From positions 5,917,001 through 5,981,000 of the forward strand of contig NZ_CP110128.1 of NCBI RefSeq assembly GCF_028471945.1: a stretch of DNA of 64,000 nt. The letters are read 5' to 3'. Each line of letters starts with the position of its first letter. The stretch's first letter is position 1. The stretch is from Pseudomonas sp. WJP1 (lineage in GTDB: Bacteria > Pseudomonadota > Gammaproteobacteria > Pseudomonadales > Pseudomonadaceae). Both the position numbers and the translations under genes were made by a program. Positions 41,155 through 52,368 of this stretch are shown in pieces. Below the pieces are notes generated by a model, which made no database searches, had not been told where the DNA came from, and saw only the letters and a list, made by a program, of their open reading frames with translations.

Positions 41155-42965
41155 ATGATCGCTTGCCTGCGGCTGTTCTCTGCCCTATGCCTCGCTGCCT
41201 TGCTGGCGGCTTGCGCCAGCTCGCCCTCCTCCAGCCTTGGCGAACTTCCACGGACCCCGGATGCCAGCATCGAGCAACTGCTCGAAAAGGCCGCCCAAAG
41301 CAAATCGCCGGAAGATGCGGCGCTGCTCCGCCTGAGCGCGGCCGACCTGGCCTATCGCCAAGGCAATGCCGGCCAGTCCGCGCAGATCCTGCAACAGGTT
41401 CCCGTGGAAAGCCTCAAGCCGGGCCAGCAGATCTTCGCCAACACTCTGGCGGCTGAACTGGCCATGACCCGCAACCAGCCCAAGGCCGCACTGACCGCCT
41501 TGAGCCATCCAAGCCTGCAGCGCCTGGGTGAAATGCCGGAAGAGCAACAGGTGCGCACCGGCACCGTTCGCGCCCGCGCCCTTGAGGCCGATGGCCAGAC
41601 CCTTGCCGCCGCACGGGAACGCATCTTCATCGCGCCGATGCTCAGCGGTGAAGCGGCCAGCAAGAACCACGAGGCGATCTGGAGCCTGATCGCTTCGCTG
41701 CCGACCGATCAATTGCAGCCAAACACCACCGATGATCTTGGCGGCTGGATGGCTTTGGCGCTGGCCGTGAAATCTGCCGGCACCCTCGAAGAACAGCAGG
41801 CGGCGATCGACAACTGGCGCGCCCAGAACCCGAAACACCCGGCTGCCAAACAGCTGCCACTGCCACTGACCAACCTCAAGGACCTGGCCAGCCAGCCCCT
41901 GAGCAAAATTGCCCTGCTCCTGCCACAGGACGGCCCGCTGGCATCGGTCGGCAAAGCACTGCGCGAAGGCTTCATGGCCGCCCACTACCAGGCACAACAA
42001 GCCGGGCAGAAACCGCCAGCCATCGAGTTCTACGACAGTTCGCGCCTGACCTCGCTCGACGACTTCTATCGCAAGGCCCAGGCCGATGGCGTGCAACTGG
42101 TCGTAGGCCCGCTGGAAAAACCACTGGTCAAACAGCTCAGCACCCGCCCGCAACTGCCGATCACCACCCTGGCACTGAACTACAGCGAAGGCACACAAGG
42201 ACCGGCCCAGCTGTTCCAGTTTGGCCTGGCCGCTGAAGACGAAGCCCGCGAAGTATCGCGCCGCGCTCGCGCCGACGGCCTGCATCGCGCCGCCATCATG
42301 GTGCCCAAGGGTGAATGGGGCGACCGCGTTCTCAAGGCGTTCAGCCAGGACTGGCAAGCCAATGGCGGCAGCATCGTCGCCACCGAGCGCGTCGACCAGC
42401 CGGTACAACTGGCCCAGCAGATTGCCGACATGTTCCAGCTGCGCCAGAGCGAAGGTCGCGCCAAGAGCCTGCAATCCACTGTTGGCTCGCAGGTAGCCGC
42501 CCAGCCGTCGCGTCGCCAGGACATCGAGTTCATTTTCCTCGCCGCGACGCCACAACAGGCGCAGCAGATCAAGCCGACCCTGAATTTCCAGTATGCCGGT
42601 GACGTTCCGGTCTACGCCACCTCCCACGTCTTCAGCGCCAGCGGCGACGTCAACCAGTACAACGACATGAATGGCGTGCGCTTCTGCGAAACCCCATGGT
42701 TGCTGGACGCCAACGACCCATTGCGTCGCCAGGTCACCGCGCAATGGCCGCAAGCGGCCGGCAGCCTCGGCCGCCTGTACGCCATGGGCGTGGACGCCTA
42801 CCGCCTGGCACCCCGCCTGGGCCAGCTCAAGGCCCTGCCGGATAGCCGCATCGAAGGCCAATCCGGCAGCCTGAGCATGACCCAGACCCAGCGAGTGGTG
42901 CGTGAATTGCCATGGGCGGAGTTCGTCAATGGCCAGGTTCAACGCCTGCCGAACACCCCACGCTG

Positions 42966-42966
<1 letters not shown>
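41155..42966 (+). CDS. lpoA: Outer-membrane lipoprotein activator of PBP1a (LpoA)
   Basis: A 603-residue lipoprotein. The signal peptide ends in a lipobox (LLAAC, lipidated C20). The N-terminal part (about 25-240) is a helical TPR-like domain and the rest (about 255-590) has a periplasmic-binding-protein fold (IALLLPQDGPLASVGKALREG). LpoA reaches through the periplasm to stimulate the class A synthase PBP1a. Position in rsmI-lpoA-yraN-gmhA/diaA-dolP matches E. coli yraL-yraM-yraN-diaA-yraP. AGGAA precedes the ATG. Confidence 0.93.
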
Positions 42967-44601
<1,635 letters not shown>

Positions 44602-44640
44602 CCCTCCTCGGCGATCGCGATTCTGAAATCGCCACCGCCC

Positions 44641-44742
44641 TGTAGGAGCCAGGCTTGCCGGCGAAGGCGGCCGGAAGACAGGCGCAATGTTCAAAGGCGT
44701 CTTCGCCGGCAAGTCGGATCGCCGCACCGCTGGCTCCTACAG
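44641..44742. repeat. REP doublet with an asymmetric right half
   Basis: TGTAGGAGCCAGGCTTGCCG with GCGAA on the left; on the right CTTCGCCGGCAAG, then an added GTCGGATCGCCGCACCG, then CTGGCTCCTACA. Same REP family as at 17401-17490. Confidence 0.85.
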
Positions 44743-44751
44743 ACAGAAATA

Positions 44752-44787
44752 AAAAAGGGTGATCCTTGCGGATCACCCTTTTTTTAT
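44752..44787. terminator. Bidirectional terminator between dolP and sspB
   Basis: AAGGGTGATCC and GGATCACCCTT stem around TTGC, with an A-run before and a T-run after. Confidence 0.92.
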
Positions 44788-45197
44788 TTCACCACTTTCA
44801 GGCTCGGCCGGCCGCTTGGCCGCGGCGGCTCGCTGTCCGGAGGCGGGATATCATCATCCGGCTCGATCTCTTCCTCGTCCTCCATGGGCGACTCCAGATC
44901 GAACACCATGCCCTGGCCATTCTCCCGGGCGTAGATACCCAGGATCGAGGCGATAGGCACGTACAGGGTATGCGGCACCCCACCAAAGCGGCCTTCGAAG
45001 CTCACCGCCTCGTTGTCCATGTGCAAATGACGCACGGCCTGTGGCGATACGTTCAGGACGATCTGGCCATCACTGGCAAAACCTTGCGGCACCTGCACCG
45101 AGGGATACTCGGAATTGACCAGCATGTGCGGGGTACAATCGTTATCAACAATCCACTCGTAGAGCGCGCGGACCAGATAAGGTCGACTGGAGTTCAT
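44784..45197 (-). CDS. sspB: ClpXP protease specificity-enhancing factor SspB
   Basis: A 137-residue adaptor that delivers ssrA-tagged and other substrates to ClpXP. The folded N-terminal domain (1-105; SSRPYLVRALYEWIVDN, VQVPQGFASDGQIVLNVSPQAV, SFEGRFGG) is followed by an acidic, Pro-rich linker and the ClpX-binding tail PSLKVVK. It follows sspA by 16 bases in the same transcript. Confidence 0.95.
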   Translation of the reverse strand: MNSSRPYLVRALYEWIVDNDCTPHMLVNSEYPSVQVPQGFASDGQIVLNVSPQAVRHLHMDNEAVSFEGRFGGVPHTLYVPIASILGIYARENGQGMVFDLESPMEDEEEIEPDDDIPPPDSEPPRPSGRPSLKVVK

Positions 45198-45213
45198 ATC
45201 GGCTCCTTAAGCC

Positions 45214-45831
45214 TTAGCGCATGTCGCGTTCGACACCAGACAGACTCGCCTGGAAAGCCTCACGCGCAAACTGGCGCTCCATGTAATCAAGCAGCGGCTT
45301 GGCTGGCCGCGGCAGTTCTATACCTAGAATCGGCAATCGCCAGAGTATTGGCAATAGGCAGCAATCCACCAGGCTTTGTTCCTCACTGAGGAAAAATGGC
45401 TTGTCGGCAAACAGCGGCGACACACCCGTCAGGCTCTCGCGCAGTTCTTTGCGCGCCACAGCACGTGCGGCTTCCTTGGTCCGTGAATCCAGGATCAGAT
45501 CCACCAGGCCACACCAGTCACGCTGAATACGATGAATCAGCAAACGACTGTTGGCACGTGCCACCGGATACACCGGCAGCAGCGGCGGGTGCGGGTAACG
45601 CTCATCCAGATATTCCATCACCACCGTAGACTCCCACAACGCCAGGTCACGATCGACCAGCGTCGGCAGGCTGCCGTAAGGGTTCACTTCGATCAGTTTA
45701 GGCGGCTGGCGACCAGCCTCCACGTAAATGATCTCGGCGCTGACACCCTTCTCTGCCAGTACGATTCGCACTCGGTGGGAATAGTGGTCGGCGGGGTCGG
45801 AGTAACAGGCCAACCGATTGGTCACGCCCAT
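45214..45831 (-). CDS. sspA: Stringent starvation protein A
   Basis: A 205-residue GST-fold protein without GST activity that binds sigma-70 RNA polymerase and alters transcription in starvation and virulence regulation. The thioredoxin-like half (1-85, [25 protein letters not shown]) precedes the helical half; [17 protein letters not shown] lies in the exposed surface region. It is separated from petC by a nested-hairpin terminator. Confidence 0.95.
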   Translation of the reverse strand: MGVTNRLACYSDPADHYSHRVRIVLAEKGVSAEIIYVEAGRQPPKLIEVNPYGSLPTLVDRDLALWESTVVMEYLDERYPHPPLLPVYPVARANSRLLIHRIQRDWCGLVDLILDSRTKEAARAVARKELRESLTGVSPLFADKPFFLSEEQSLVDCCLLPILWRLPILGIELPRPAKPLLDYMERQFAREAFQASLSGVERDMR

Positions 45832-45868
45832 GGCGATCCTCCTCGCTTGTTGAAATGATCGGAAGCGG

Positions 45869-45952
45869 AAAAACGAGCGCGCCCAGAGGGCGCCTCCCGT
45901 AACGCCTGGCTCACCAGGCTCGTTACATCTTCAGAGGCGCCCTTGGGCGCGC
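45869..45952 (-). terminator. Nested double hairpin ending the bc1 operon
   Basis: An outer stem of about 19 base pairs (GAGGCGCCC-TT-GGGCGCGC against its near complement at 45877-45896) encloses an inner hairpin (TAACG-CCTGG/CCAGG-CGTTA, 45900-45925). On the petC-sspA strand it is followed by C-G-UUUUU. It is unusually large for an intrinsic terminator. Confidence 0.75.
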
Positions 45953-45981
45953 GCGATTAACAGCAATTGCTTGAAGCTTTA

Positions 45982-46764
45982 TCAGTGCACATCTTTCCAG
46001 TATTCGCGCTTGAGCAAGTAAGCGAATACGAAGAAGAACGCCAGGTACAGCAATACGTACGTACCGATGCGCTGATGTTGCAGCTTAACCGGGTTAGCCG
46101 AGTAAGCCAGGAAGGTTACCAGATTCTTGACCTTCTCATCGAACTGCTCTTCAGTCAGGGCACCACTCTTCGGCACGATGGTCAGCTGATCGCACGCTTC
46201 ATGAGTCAGCGCCGTACCGGTCAGCGGATCATATTGCTTCTTGCCGTCCTCGACGATCTGAACCTGTTTGCAACCGACGACCTGACGACCTTGCAGGCCG
46301 ACCAGCACGTTAGGCATGCCCACGTTCGGGAAGACCTTGTTGTTCACACCCCATGGGCGCGACGGATCTTCATAGAACGACTTGAGGTAACCGTAGAGCC
46401 AATCGGTGCCACGTACACGAGCGACCAGGGTCAGGTCGGGCGGCGCCGCACCGAACCAGGCCTTGGCGTCAGCCGGCTGCATGCCGGTGTTCATGTGATC
46501 GCCGATCTTGGCACCGGTGAACACCAGCTTTTCGAGCATCAGCTCATGCGGAATGCCGAGGTCATCGGCAACACGCTCGTAACGCTGGAACTTGGCGCTG
46601 TGGCAGCCCATGCAGTAGTTGGCGAACGTACGCGCGCCATCCTGCATCGCAGCCTTGTCGGAAACGTCGATGTCGACTTTTTCCAGCTCGGGACCACCGT
46701 GCTCAGCCGCAAAGGACAACACCGGCAGGGCAGCAAGAATCAGTACAGCAAATAGTTTTTTCAT
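45982..46764 (-). CDS. petC: Cytochrome c1 of the bc1 complex
   Basis: A 260-residue periplasm-facing subunit. A signal peptide (1-20) precedes the haem motif C51-x2-C54-H55 (NYCMGCH); the axial methionine is probably in NVGMPNVL. One C-terminal membrane anchor (about 230-252) ends in KREYWKDVH. It passes electrons from the Rieske protein to soluble or cbb3-linked cytochromes. Its start overlaps the cytochrome b stop. Confidence 0.96.
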   Translation of the reverse strand: MKKLFAVLILAALPVLSFAAEHGGPELEKVDIDVSDKAAMQDGARTFANYCMGCHSAKFQRYERVADDLGIPHELMLEKLVFTGAKIGDHMNTGMQPADAKAWFGAAPPDLTLVARVRGTDWLYGYLKSFYEDPSRPWGVNNKVFPNVGMPNVLVGLQGRQVVGCKQVQIVEDGKKQYDPLTGTALTHEACDQLTIVPKSGALTEEQFDEKVKNLVTFLAYSANPVKLQHQRIGTYVLLYLAFFFVFAYLLKREYWKDVH

Positions 46765-47975
46765 CAGCCAGTCACCCTTTCCGGAACCGGTTTGGTCTTC
46801 TCGAGCCTGGTGTAGAACGGCATCAGAATGAAGTAGGCGAAGTACAGGAAGGTACATACCTGCGACAGCAACGTACGGCCTGGAGTCGGCGCCAGGACAC
46901 CCAGCACGCCCAGGATCACGAACGAAATGCAGAACACCCAGAGCCAGATCTTGCTCATCCAGCCCTTGTAGCGCATCGACTTGACCGGGCTACGGTCCAG
47001 CCATGGCAGGACGAACAGCACGGCGATGGCCGCACCCATGGCGATCACACCCAGGAGCTTGTCCGGAACCGCACGCAAGATCGCGTAGAAAGGCGTGAAG
47101 TACCAGACCGGAGCGATGTGCTCTGGGGTCTTGAAGGCGTTCGCCACTTCGAAGTTCGGCTTCTCGAGGAAGTAACCGCCCATTTCCGGGAAGAAGAACA
47201 CGATCGAGCAGAAGATGAACAGGAACACCACCACGCCGACGATATCTTTCACGGTGTAGTACGGGTGGAAGGCAATGCCGTCCAGCGGTACGCCGTTTTC
47301 GTCCTTGTATTTCTTGATGTCCACGCCATCCGGGTTGTTCGAACCGACTTCGTGCAGCGCCAGGACGTGCAGCACCACCAGGCCGAGAATCACGATCGGC
47401 AGCGCAACCACATGCAAGGCGAAGAAGCGGTTCAGGGTAATACCGGAGATCAGGTAGTCACCACGAATCCACTGGGTCAGGTCGTTGCCGATGACCGGGA
47501 TCGCACCGAACAGCGAGATGATCACCTGGGCACCCCAGTAGGACATCTGGCCCCACGGCAGCAGGTAACCCATGAAGGCTTCGGCCATCAGCGCCAGGTA
47601 GATCAGCATGCCGAAGACCCACACCAGCTCACGCGGCTTCTGGTACGAACCGTAGAGCAGACCACGGAACATGTGCAGATAGACCACGATGAAGAACGCC
47701 GAGGCGCCGGTGGAGTGCAGCAGGCGCAGGATCGAGCCGTACTCGACGTCGCGCATGATGTACTCGACGGAAGCGAAGGCTTCTTCCGCCGACGGGGTGT
47801 AGCTCATGGTCAGCCAGACACCGGTGACGATCTGGTTGACCAGAACGAGCAGCGCCAGGGAGCCAAAGAAATAGAAGAAGTTGAAGTTCTTCGGGGCGTA
47901 GTACTTGCTGAGATGGTCTTCCCACATCTTGGTCGCGGGAAAGCGCGCATCAACCCAATCCATGAACTTGCTCAT
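46764..47975 (-). CDS. petB: Cytochrome b of the bc1 complex
   Basis: A 403-residue membrane subunit with about eight helices. Two pairs of haem-ligand histidines are in LHSTGASAFFIVVYLHMFRG and FFALHVVALPIVILGLVVLHVLALH, and the PEWY-type quinol site appears as PVWYFTPFYAILRA. The start at ATG 47975 forms a TGATG junction with petA; a GTG one codon earlier is possible. Confidence 0.96.
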   Translation of the reverse strand: MSKFMDWVDARFPATKMWEDHLSKYYAPKNFNFFYFFGSLALLVLVNQIVTGVWLTMSYTPSAEEAFASVEYIMRDVEYGSILRLLHSTGASAFFIVVYLHMFRGLLYGSYQKPRELVWVFGMLIYLALMAEAFMGYLLPWGQMSYWGAQVIISLFGAIPVIGNDLTQWIRGDYLISGITLNRFFALHVVALPIVILGLVVLHVLALHEVGSNNPDGVDIKKYKDENGVPLDGIAFHPYYTVKDIVGVVVFLFIFCSIVFFFPEMGGYFLEKPNFEVANAFKTPEHIAPVWYFTPFYAILRAVPDKLLGVIAMGAAIAVLFVLPWLDRSPVKSMRYKGWMSKIWLWVFCISFVILGVLGVLAPTPGRTLLSQVCTFLYFAYFILMPFYTRLEKTKPVPERVTG

Positions 47976-48568
47976 CACGCTTTCTCCGTATCGACGCCAA
48001 CGACGATGATGTCATCGGTCTCATAGGAATGCGGGGGAACTGGCAGGTTCAAAGGCGCAGGTTGCGACTTGTAGACGCGGCCAGCCAGGTCGTAGTGGGA
48101 GCCGTGGCAAGGGCAGAAATAACCACCTACCCAGTCCTTGCCCAAGTCTGCGGGCGCGACTTCGGGACGGAAGGTCGGCGAGCAACCCAGGTGCGTGCAG
48201 ATGCCGATCAGCAGCAAAACTTCAGGCTTGATCGACCGCGTTTCGGGGTCGACATAGGTCGGTTGTGTCGAGTTCTTGGAGGTAGGGTCAGAGAGCTGGC
48301 CCTCGATCTTCTTCAGATTCCCCAGGATTTCCTCGGTACGGCGGACGATGAACACCGGCTGGCCGCGCCATTCAGCAATCATCTGCTGGCCTGGCTCGAT
48401 CTTGCTGACATTCACTTTCACCGGTGCACCTGCGGCTTTCGCCTTGGCACTGGGAAACCATGACCCCACGAACGGGACCGCAGCCCCCACCGCTCCTGCA
48501 GCACCCACCACGGATGTGGCTGCTACCAAGAAGCGACGCCGGCCTGCATTCACGCCGTCATTGCTCAT
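47975..48568 (-). CDS. petA: Rieske iron-sulfur subunit of the bc1 complex
   Basis: A 197-residue [2Fe-2S] protein. A twin-arginine signal-anchor (GRRRFLVAATSVVGAAGAVG) leads to the cluster motifs CTHLGC and CPCHGSHYD, with the two Cys and two His ligands. It is the first gene of petABC. The 5' leader (48569-48780) contains the promoter, not resolved here. Confidence 0.97.
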   Translation of the reverse strand: MSNDGVNAGRRRFLVAATSVVGAAGAVGAAVPFVGSWFPSAKAKAAGAPVKVNVSKIEPGQQMIAEWRGQPVFIVRRTEEILGNLKKIEGQLSDPTSKNSTQPTYVDPETRSIKPEVLLLIGICTHLGCSPTFRPEVAPADLGKDWVGGYFCPCHGSHYDLAGRVYKSQPAPLNLPVPPHSYETDDIIVVGVDTEKA

Positions 48569-48780
48569 TCAGTCCTCTCCCATCAGCTTTGTGGCCTGTT
48601 AAATCAGGCATCTACTAAGTAAAACTCTGTACTTATAAAAATTTTGCCGAATGGTAATGAAAAGCCCCAATTCTGACAAGGTAATTACCCCGGGGCACCA
48701 CTGCCAAGCCTTGTAGTATAGGGCCTCTGCCGATGTGGCAAGTTGTCACAGCGCAATTCTTTGAGAAAAGCACACGCACA

Positions 48781-48824
48781 AAAAAACGCCCAGCTCCGTG
48801 AGGAAACTGGGCGTTCTTTTTTGA
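48781..48824 (-). terminator. Intrinsic terminator after rpsI
   Basis: AACGCCCAG and CTGGGCGTT form the stem; A/T runs lie on both sides, with AAAAAA giving a U-run on the rpsI strand. Confidence 0.88.
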
Positions 48825-48837
48825 ACGTGGAAGCGAA

Positions 48838-49230
48838 TTAACGCTTCGAGTACTGCGGACGCTTACGCGCTTTACGCAGACCAACTTTCTTACGTTCAAC
48901 TTCACGTGCATCGCGGGTTACGAAGCCGGCTTTACGCAGAGCGCTGCGCAGAGTTTCGTCGTAGTCCATCAGAGCGCGGGTGATGCCGTGGCGGATTGCG
49001 CCAGCTTGACCACTCACACCACCGCCGATCACGGTGACGTAGATGTCGAACTTCTCGACAGTCTCAGTCAATTCCAGCGGCTGACGAACTACCATGCGGG
49101 CAGTTTCGCGGCCGAAGAAATTATCCAGCGAACGGTTGTTGATGGAGATGTTACCAGTACCCGGACGCAGGAAAACGCGTGCGGTTGCGGTCTTGCGACG
49201 GCCAGTGCCGTAATTTTGAGTCGCCGACAT
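48838..49230 (-). CDS. rpsI: Ribosomal protein S9
   Basis: A 130-residue small-subunit protein starting [19 protein letters not shown] and ending in the basic tail [14 protein letters not shown], whose last residues reach the P-site tRNA. It follows rplM by 14 bases in the conserved L13-S9 operon and is followed by a terminator. Confidence 0.98.
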   Translation of the reverse strand: MSATQNYGTGRRKTATARVFLRPGTGNISINNRSLDNFFGRETARMVVRQPLELTETVEKFDIYVTVIGGGVSGQAGAIRHGITRALMDYDETLRSALRKAGFVTRDAREVERKKVGLRKARKRPQYSKR

Positions 49231-49244
49231 AATGAACTATTCCG

Positions 49245-49673
49245 TTAAATCTTCAGTTCTTGGGGCTGCTGAGCAGTATGAGGGTGTGCAGCGCCCGCAT
49301 AGACTTTCAGCTTACGGTACATGTCGCGACCCAGCGGGTTCTTAGGCAGCATGCCTTTGACCGCGGTCTCGATCACGCGCTCAGGGGCCTTGGCGATCAG
49401 CTTTTCAAAGTTGATCGACTTGATGCCGCCCGGGAAACCGGAGTGGGAGTAGTACATTTTGTCAGTGGTTTTAGCACCGGTAACACGGATCTGCTCAGCG
49501 TTGATTACGACGATGTAGTCGCCGGTGTCAACGTGAGGAGTGTACTCAGGCTTGTGCTTGCCACGCAGACGGCTCGCGATTTCGGTGGCCAGACGACCCA
49601 GGGTCTGACCAGCAGCGTCGACGACAAACCAGTCGCGCTTTACTGTTTCCGGTTTAGCAGTAAAAGTTTTCAT
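49245..49673 (-). CDS. rplM: Ribosomal protein L13
   Basis: A 142-residue large-subunit protein with [38 protein letters not shown] and [19 protein letters not shown]. It is the first gene of the rplM-rpsI operon. A short hairpin lies just before its start and could take part in autoregulation. Confidence 0.98.
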   Translation of the reverse strand: MKTFTAKPETVKRDWFVVDAAGQTLGRLATEIASRLRGKHKPEYTPHVDTGDYIVVINAEQIRVTGAKTTDKMYYSHSGFPGGIKSINFEKLIAKAPERVIETAVKGMLPKNPLGRDMYRKLKVYAGAAHPHTAQQPQELKI

Positions 49674-49690
49674 TCTTTATAGCCTCAGGG

Positions 49691-49712
49691 GCCGCCCTGT
49701 AAATTAGACGGC
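49691..49712 (-). promoter_or_regulatory. Hairpin in the rplM leader
   Basis: GCCGTCT and AGGGCGGC can pair around an A/T-rich loop, ending about 17 bases before the rplM start. L13 is known to repress its own operon in E. coli; this is a candidate site only. Confidence 0.35.
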
Positions 49713-49919
49713 GGATCTTACTGAATAGTGCGTACTTTGACAAGTCAAAGGCAGCCGGATACAGACGCTTTCGGGGGCTCGGGTCGGCGCGTCCGTTCAA
49801 CGGCAAGATTCTTCGGCGGCGGCGCATCACTTCCACTGCAGAAAGAGGTGCGCAATTATGCAGATTGCGAAAAATATTTCAACCTGCTTTTATGATTGTT
49901 TTGCCCAAGGAGCTCCCCG

Positions 49920-50960
49920 ATGGAGTATCGCCAGCTAGGCCGGACCAATCTGAACGTGAGCGCAATCTGCCTCGGCACCATGACCTGGGGTGAGCAAAAC
50001 AGCGAGGCAGACGCCTTCGCCCAGATCGAGCGCGCCAAGGCCGCCGGGATCAACTTCATCGATACCGCTGAAATGTACCCGGTGCCGCCCAAGGCAGAAA
50101 CCTACGCCACCACCGAACGCTACATCGGCAATTACTTCAAGAGCCGCGGCGATCGCAGCGACTGGATCCTCGCCAGCAAGATCGCCGGCCCCGGCAACAC
50201 CATCGACTACATCCGCGACAAGAACCTGCGGCACAACCGCCAGCACATCACCGAAGCCGTGGATGCCAGCCTCCAGCGCCTGCAGACCGACTACATCGAC
50301 CTGTACCAGCTGCACTGGCCGGAGCGCAGCACCAATTTCTTCGGGCAACTGGGCTACAAGCACCAGACCGAAGCCAACCTGACGCCCCTGGAGGACACCC
50401 TCGAAGCGCTGGACGAACAGGTCAGGGCCGGCAAGATCCGCCACATCGGCCTGTCCAACGAAACGCCGTGGGGCACCATGCGCTTCCTGGCCCTGGCCGA
50501 GCAACGCGGCTGGCCGCGCGCGGTGTCGATCCAGAACCCCTACAACCTGCTCAACCGCAGTTTCGAGGTCGGCCTGGCGGAAATCGCCATTCGCGAACAG
50601 TGCGGCCTGCTCGCCTATTCGCCGCTGGCGTTCGGTTTCCTGTCAGGCAAGTACGAAGGTGGGGCCCGTCCGCCAAAAGGCCGCCTGAGCCTCTACAGCC
50701 GCTTCAGCCGCTATTTCAACCCGCAGTCGGAAGCGGCCTGCAGCCGCTACGTCGCACTGGCCCGGGAGCACGGCCTGGATCCGGCACAAATGGCCCTGGC
50801 ATTCGTCACGCAGCAGCCTTTCGTGACCAGCAACATCATTGGCGCCACGACCCTGGAGCAACTGGAGAGCAACATTGCCAGTTTCGACTTGAAGCTGTCG
50901 GAGGAAGTGCTGGAAGGGATCGAGGCGATTCACAAGGATCATCCGAACCCCGCGCCTTGA
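49920..50960 (+). CDS. NADP(H)-dependent aldo/keto reductase (Tas-like)
   Basis: A 346-residue TIM-barrel oxidoreductase. The catalytic Tyr is in FIDTAEMYPVPPKAETY, the Lys in ILASKIAGPG and the His in LYQLHWPERS; the C-terminal cofactor loop is NIIGATTLEQLESNIASF. It resembles E. coli Tas and the Kv-beta-like group. The substrate is unknown. AAGGAG lies eight bases before the ATG; upstream codons lack such a site. PA4434 holds this position after rplM in P. aeruginosa. Confidence 0.92.
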   Translation: MEYRQLGRTNLNVSAICLGTMTWGEQNSEADAFAQIERAKAAGINFIDTAEMYPVPPKAETYATTERYIGNYFKSRGDRSDWILASKIAGPGNTIDYIRDKNLRHNRQHITEAVDASLQRLQTDYIDLYQLHWPERSTNFFGQLGYKHQTEANLTPLEDTLEALDEQVRAGKIRHIGLSNETPWGTMRFLALAEQRGWPRAVSIQNPYNLLNRSFEVGLAEIAIREQCGLLAYSPLAFGFLSGKYEGGARPPKGRLSLYSRFSRYFNPQSEAACSRYVALAREHGLDPAQMALAFVTQQPFVTSNIIGATTLEQLESNIASFDLKLSEEVLEGIEAIHKDHPNPAP

Positions 50961-50962
50961 CT

Positions 50963-51076
50963 GATCATTCCCACGCTCTGCGTGGGAATGCAGCCCGGGA
51001 CGCTCCGCGTCCCTTTCTGAAGCTGGAACGCGGAGCGTCCCTTGAGGCATTCCCACGCAGAGCGTGGGAACGATCA
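50963..51076. repeat. Palindromic extragenic repeat (CCACGCTCTGCGTGG type)
   Basis: TGATCATTCCCACGCTCTGC at the left and GCAGAGCGTGGGAACGATCA at the right form the outer arms; inside, GGGACGCTCCGCGTCCC and AACGCGGAGCGTCCCTT form further arms. The whole block can fold into one long structure between two converging genes. It belongs to a repeat family common in P. fluorescens-group genomes. Confidence 0.88.
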
Positions 51077-51084
51077 ACACTGCA

Positions 51085-52221
51085 TTACAGTGACCGCGCA
51101 ATGATCTCCTTCATGATTTCATTGGTCCCGGCATAGATCCGCTGCACCCGCGCATCCGCCCACGCCCGGGCAATCGGATACTCCCACATGAACCCGTAAC
51201 CGCCATGCAACTGCACGCACTCGTCGAGCACCTTGCACTGCAGGTCCGTGCCCCAATACTTCGCCATCGCCGCCGTCGGCACGTCGAGCTTGCCTTGCAG
51301 ATGCAACTCCAGGCAGCGGTCGACAAAGACCCGGCCGATCTGGATCTCGGTCGCCATTTCGGCGAGCTTGAAACGGGTGTTCTGGAAGTCGGCAATCGCC
51401 TTGCCGAAGGCCTTGCGCTCGCGGGTGTAGTCCAGAGTCCATTGCAACGCCGCTTCAGCTGAAGCCAGGCCGCCGATGGCCACGGTGAGACGCTCCTGCG
51501 GCAACTCCTGCATCAAATACGCGAACCCCATCCCTGCCTGGCCCAGCAGATTTTCCTTGGGCACCCGGACATCCTGGAAGAACAGCTCCGAGGTGTCCTG
51601 GGCCTTCATGCCGACCTTTTCCAGGCGCTTGCCCTTGTCGAAGCCCGGCGTATCGGCCTCCACGAGGAACAGGCTGGTGCCCTTCGCGCCTGCCTTCGGA
51701 TCGGTCTTGGCGACGACGATCACCAGGTCTGCGAGAAAACCGTTGGTGATAAACGTCTTCGAGCCGTTGATCACATATTCGTCGCCATCGAGCACAGCGG
51801 TGGTCTTTACCCCTTGCAGGTCGGAACCGGCACCGGGCTCGGTCATGGCAATGGCACTGACCAGCTCGCCAGACACCAGTTTGGGCAGGTATTTGTGTTT
51901 CAGCGTTTCACTGCCGTAATGCAGGATGTAGGGCGCAACGATGTCCGAATGCAAGGAGAAACCGATACCGGTCAACCCCAGGCGCCCTATCTCTTCGATG
52001 ACCACCGCGCTGTACAGAAAGTCCGCCCCCAACCCGCCGTACTGTTCCGGCAGGTGCGAGCACAACATCCCCGCCTCCCCTGCCTTGTTCCAGAGTTGAC
52101 GGTCGATATAGCCCTGTTTTTCCCATTGCCCATGGAACGGCACCGCTTCTTTCTCGAGGAACGTTCGCACGCTGTCGCGAAAGAGTTCGTGCTCGGAACT
52201 GAACAAGGTTCTCGGAATCAT
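51085..52221 (-). CDS. Acyl-CoA dehydrogenase
   Basis: A 378-residue flavoenzyme introducing a trans-2 double bond in acyl-CoA. IAMTEPGAGSDLQG, FITNGFLADLVIVVAKT, GFAYLMQELPQERLTVAIG and the C-terminal QLHGGYGFMWEYPIARAWADARVQRIYAGTNEIMKEIIAR are strong family motifs; the catalytic base should be the Glu in AGTNEI, or the nearby position used by isovaleryl-type enzymes. The chain-length preference cannot be told. It is divergent from a GlxA-type regulator. Confidence 0.95.
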   Translation of the reverse strand: MIPRTLFSSEHELFRDSVRTFLEKEAVPFHGQWEKQGYIDRQLWNKAGEAGMLCSHLPEQYGGLGADFLYSAVVIEEIGRLGLTGIGFSLHSDIVAPYILHYGSETLKHKYLPKLVSGELVSAIAMTEPGAGSDLQGVKTTAVLDGDEYVINGSKTFITNGFLADLVIVVAKTDPKAGAKGTSLFLVEADTPGFDKGKRLEKVGMKAQDTSELFFQDVRVPKENLLGQAGMGFAYLMQELPQERLTVAIGGLASAEAALQWTLDYTRERKAFGKAIADFQNTRFKLAEMATEIQIGRVFVDRCLELHLQGKLDVPTAAMAKYWGTDLQCKVLDECVQLHGGYGFMWEYPIARAWADARVQRIYAGTNEIMKEIIARSL

Positions 52222-52368
52222 GCGGCACCCTTATCTTTGTTTTTTAAAGGAATGGACCTTCAGAGACTATGCCTGGCGTCCGATACAGGACACTGGACAC
52301 ATCCGACAAAAAATAAGACGATCCAGCCGTCTGGTGACCACTTTCCCCTATAAGAATAAAGTTGAATT

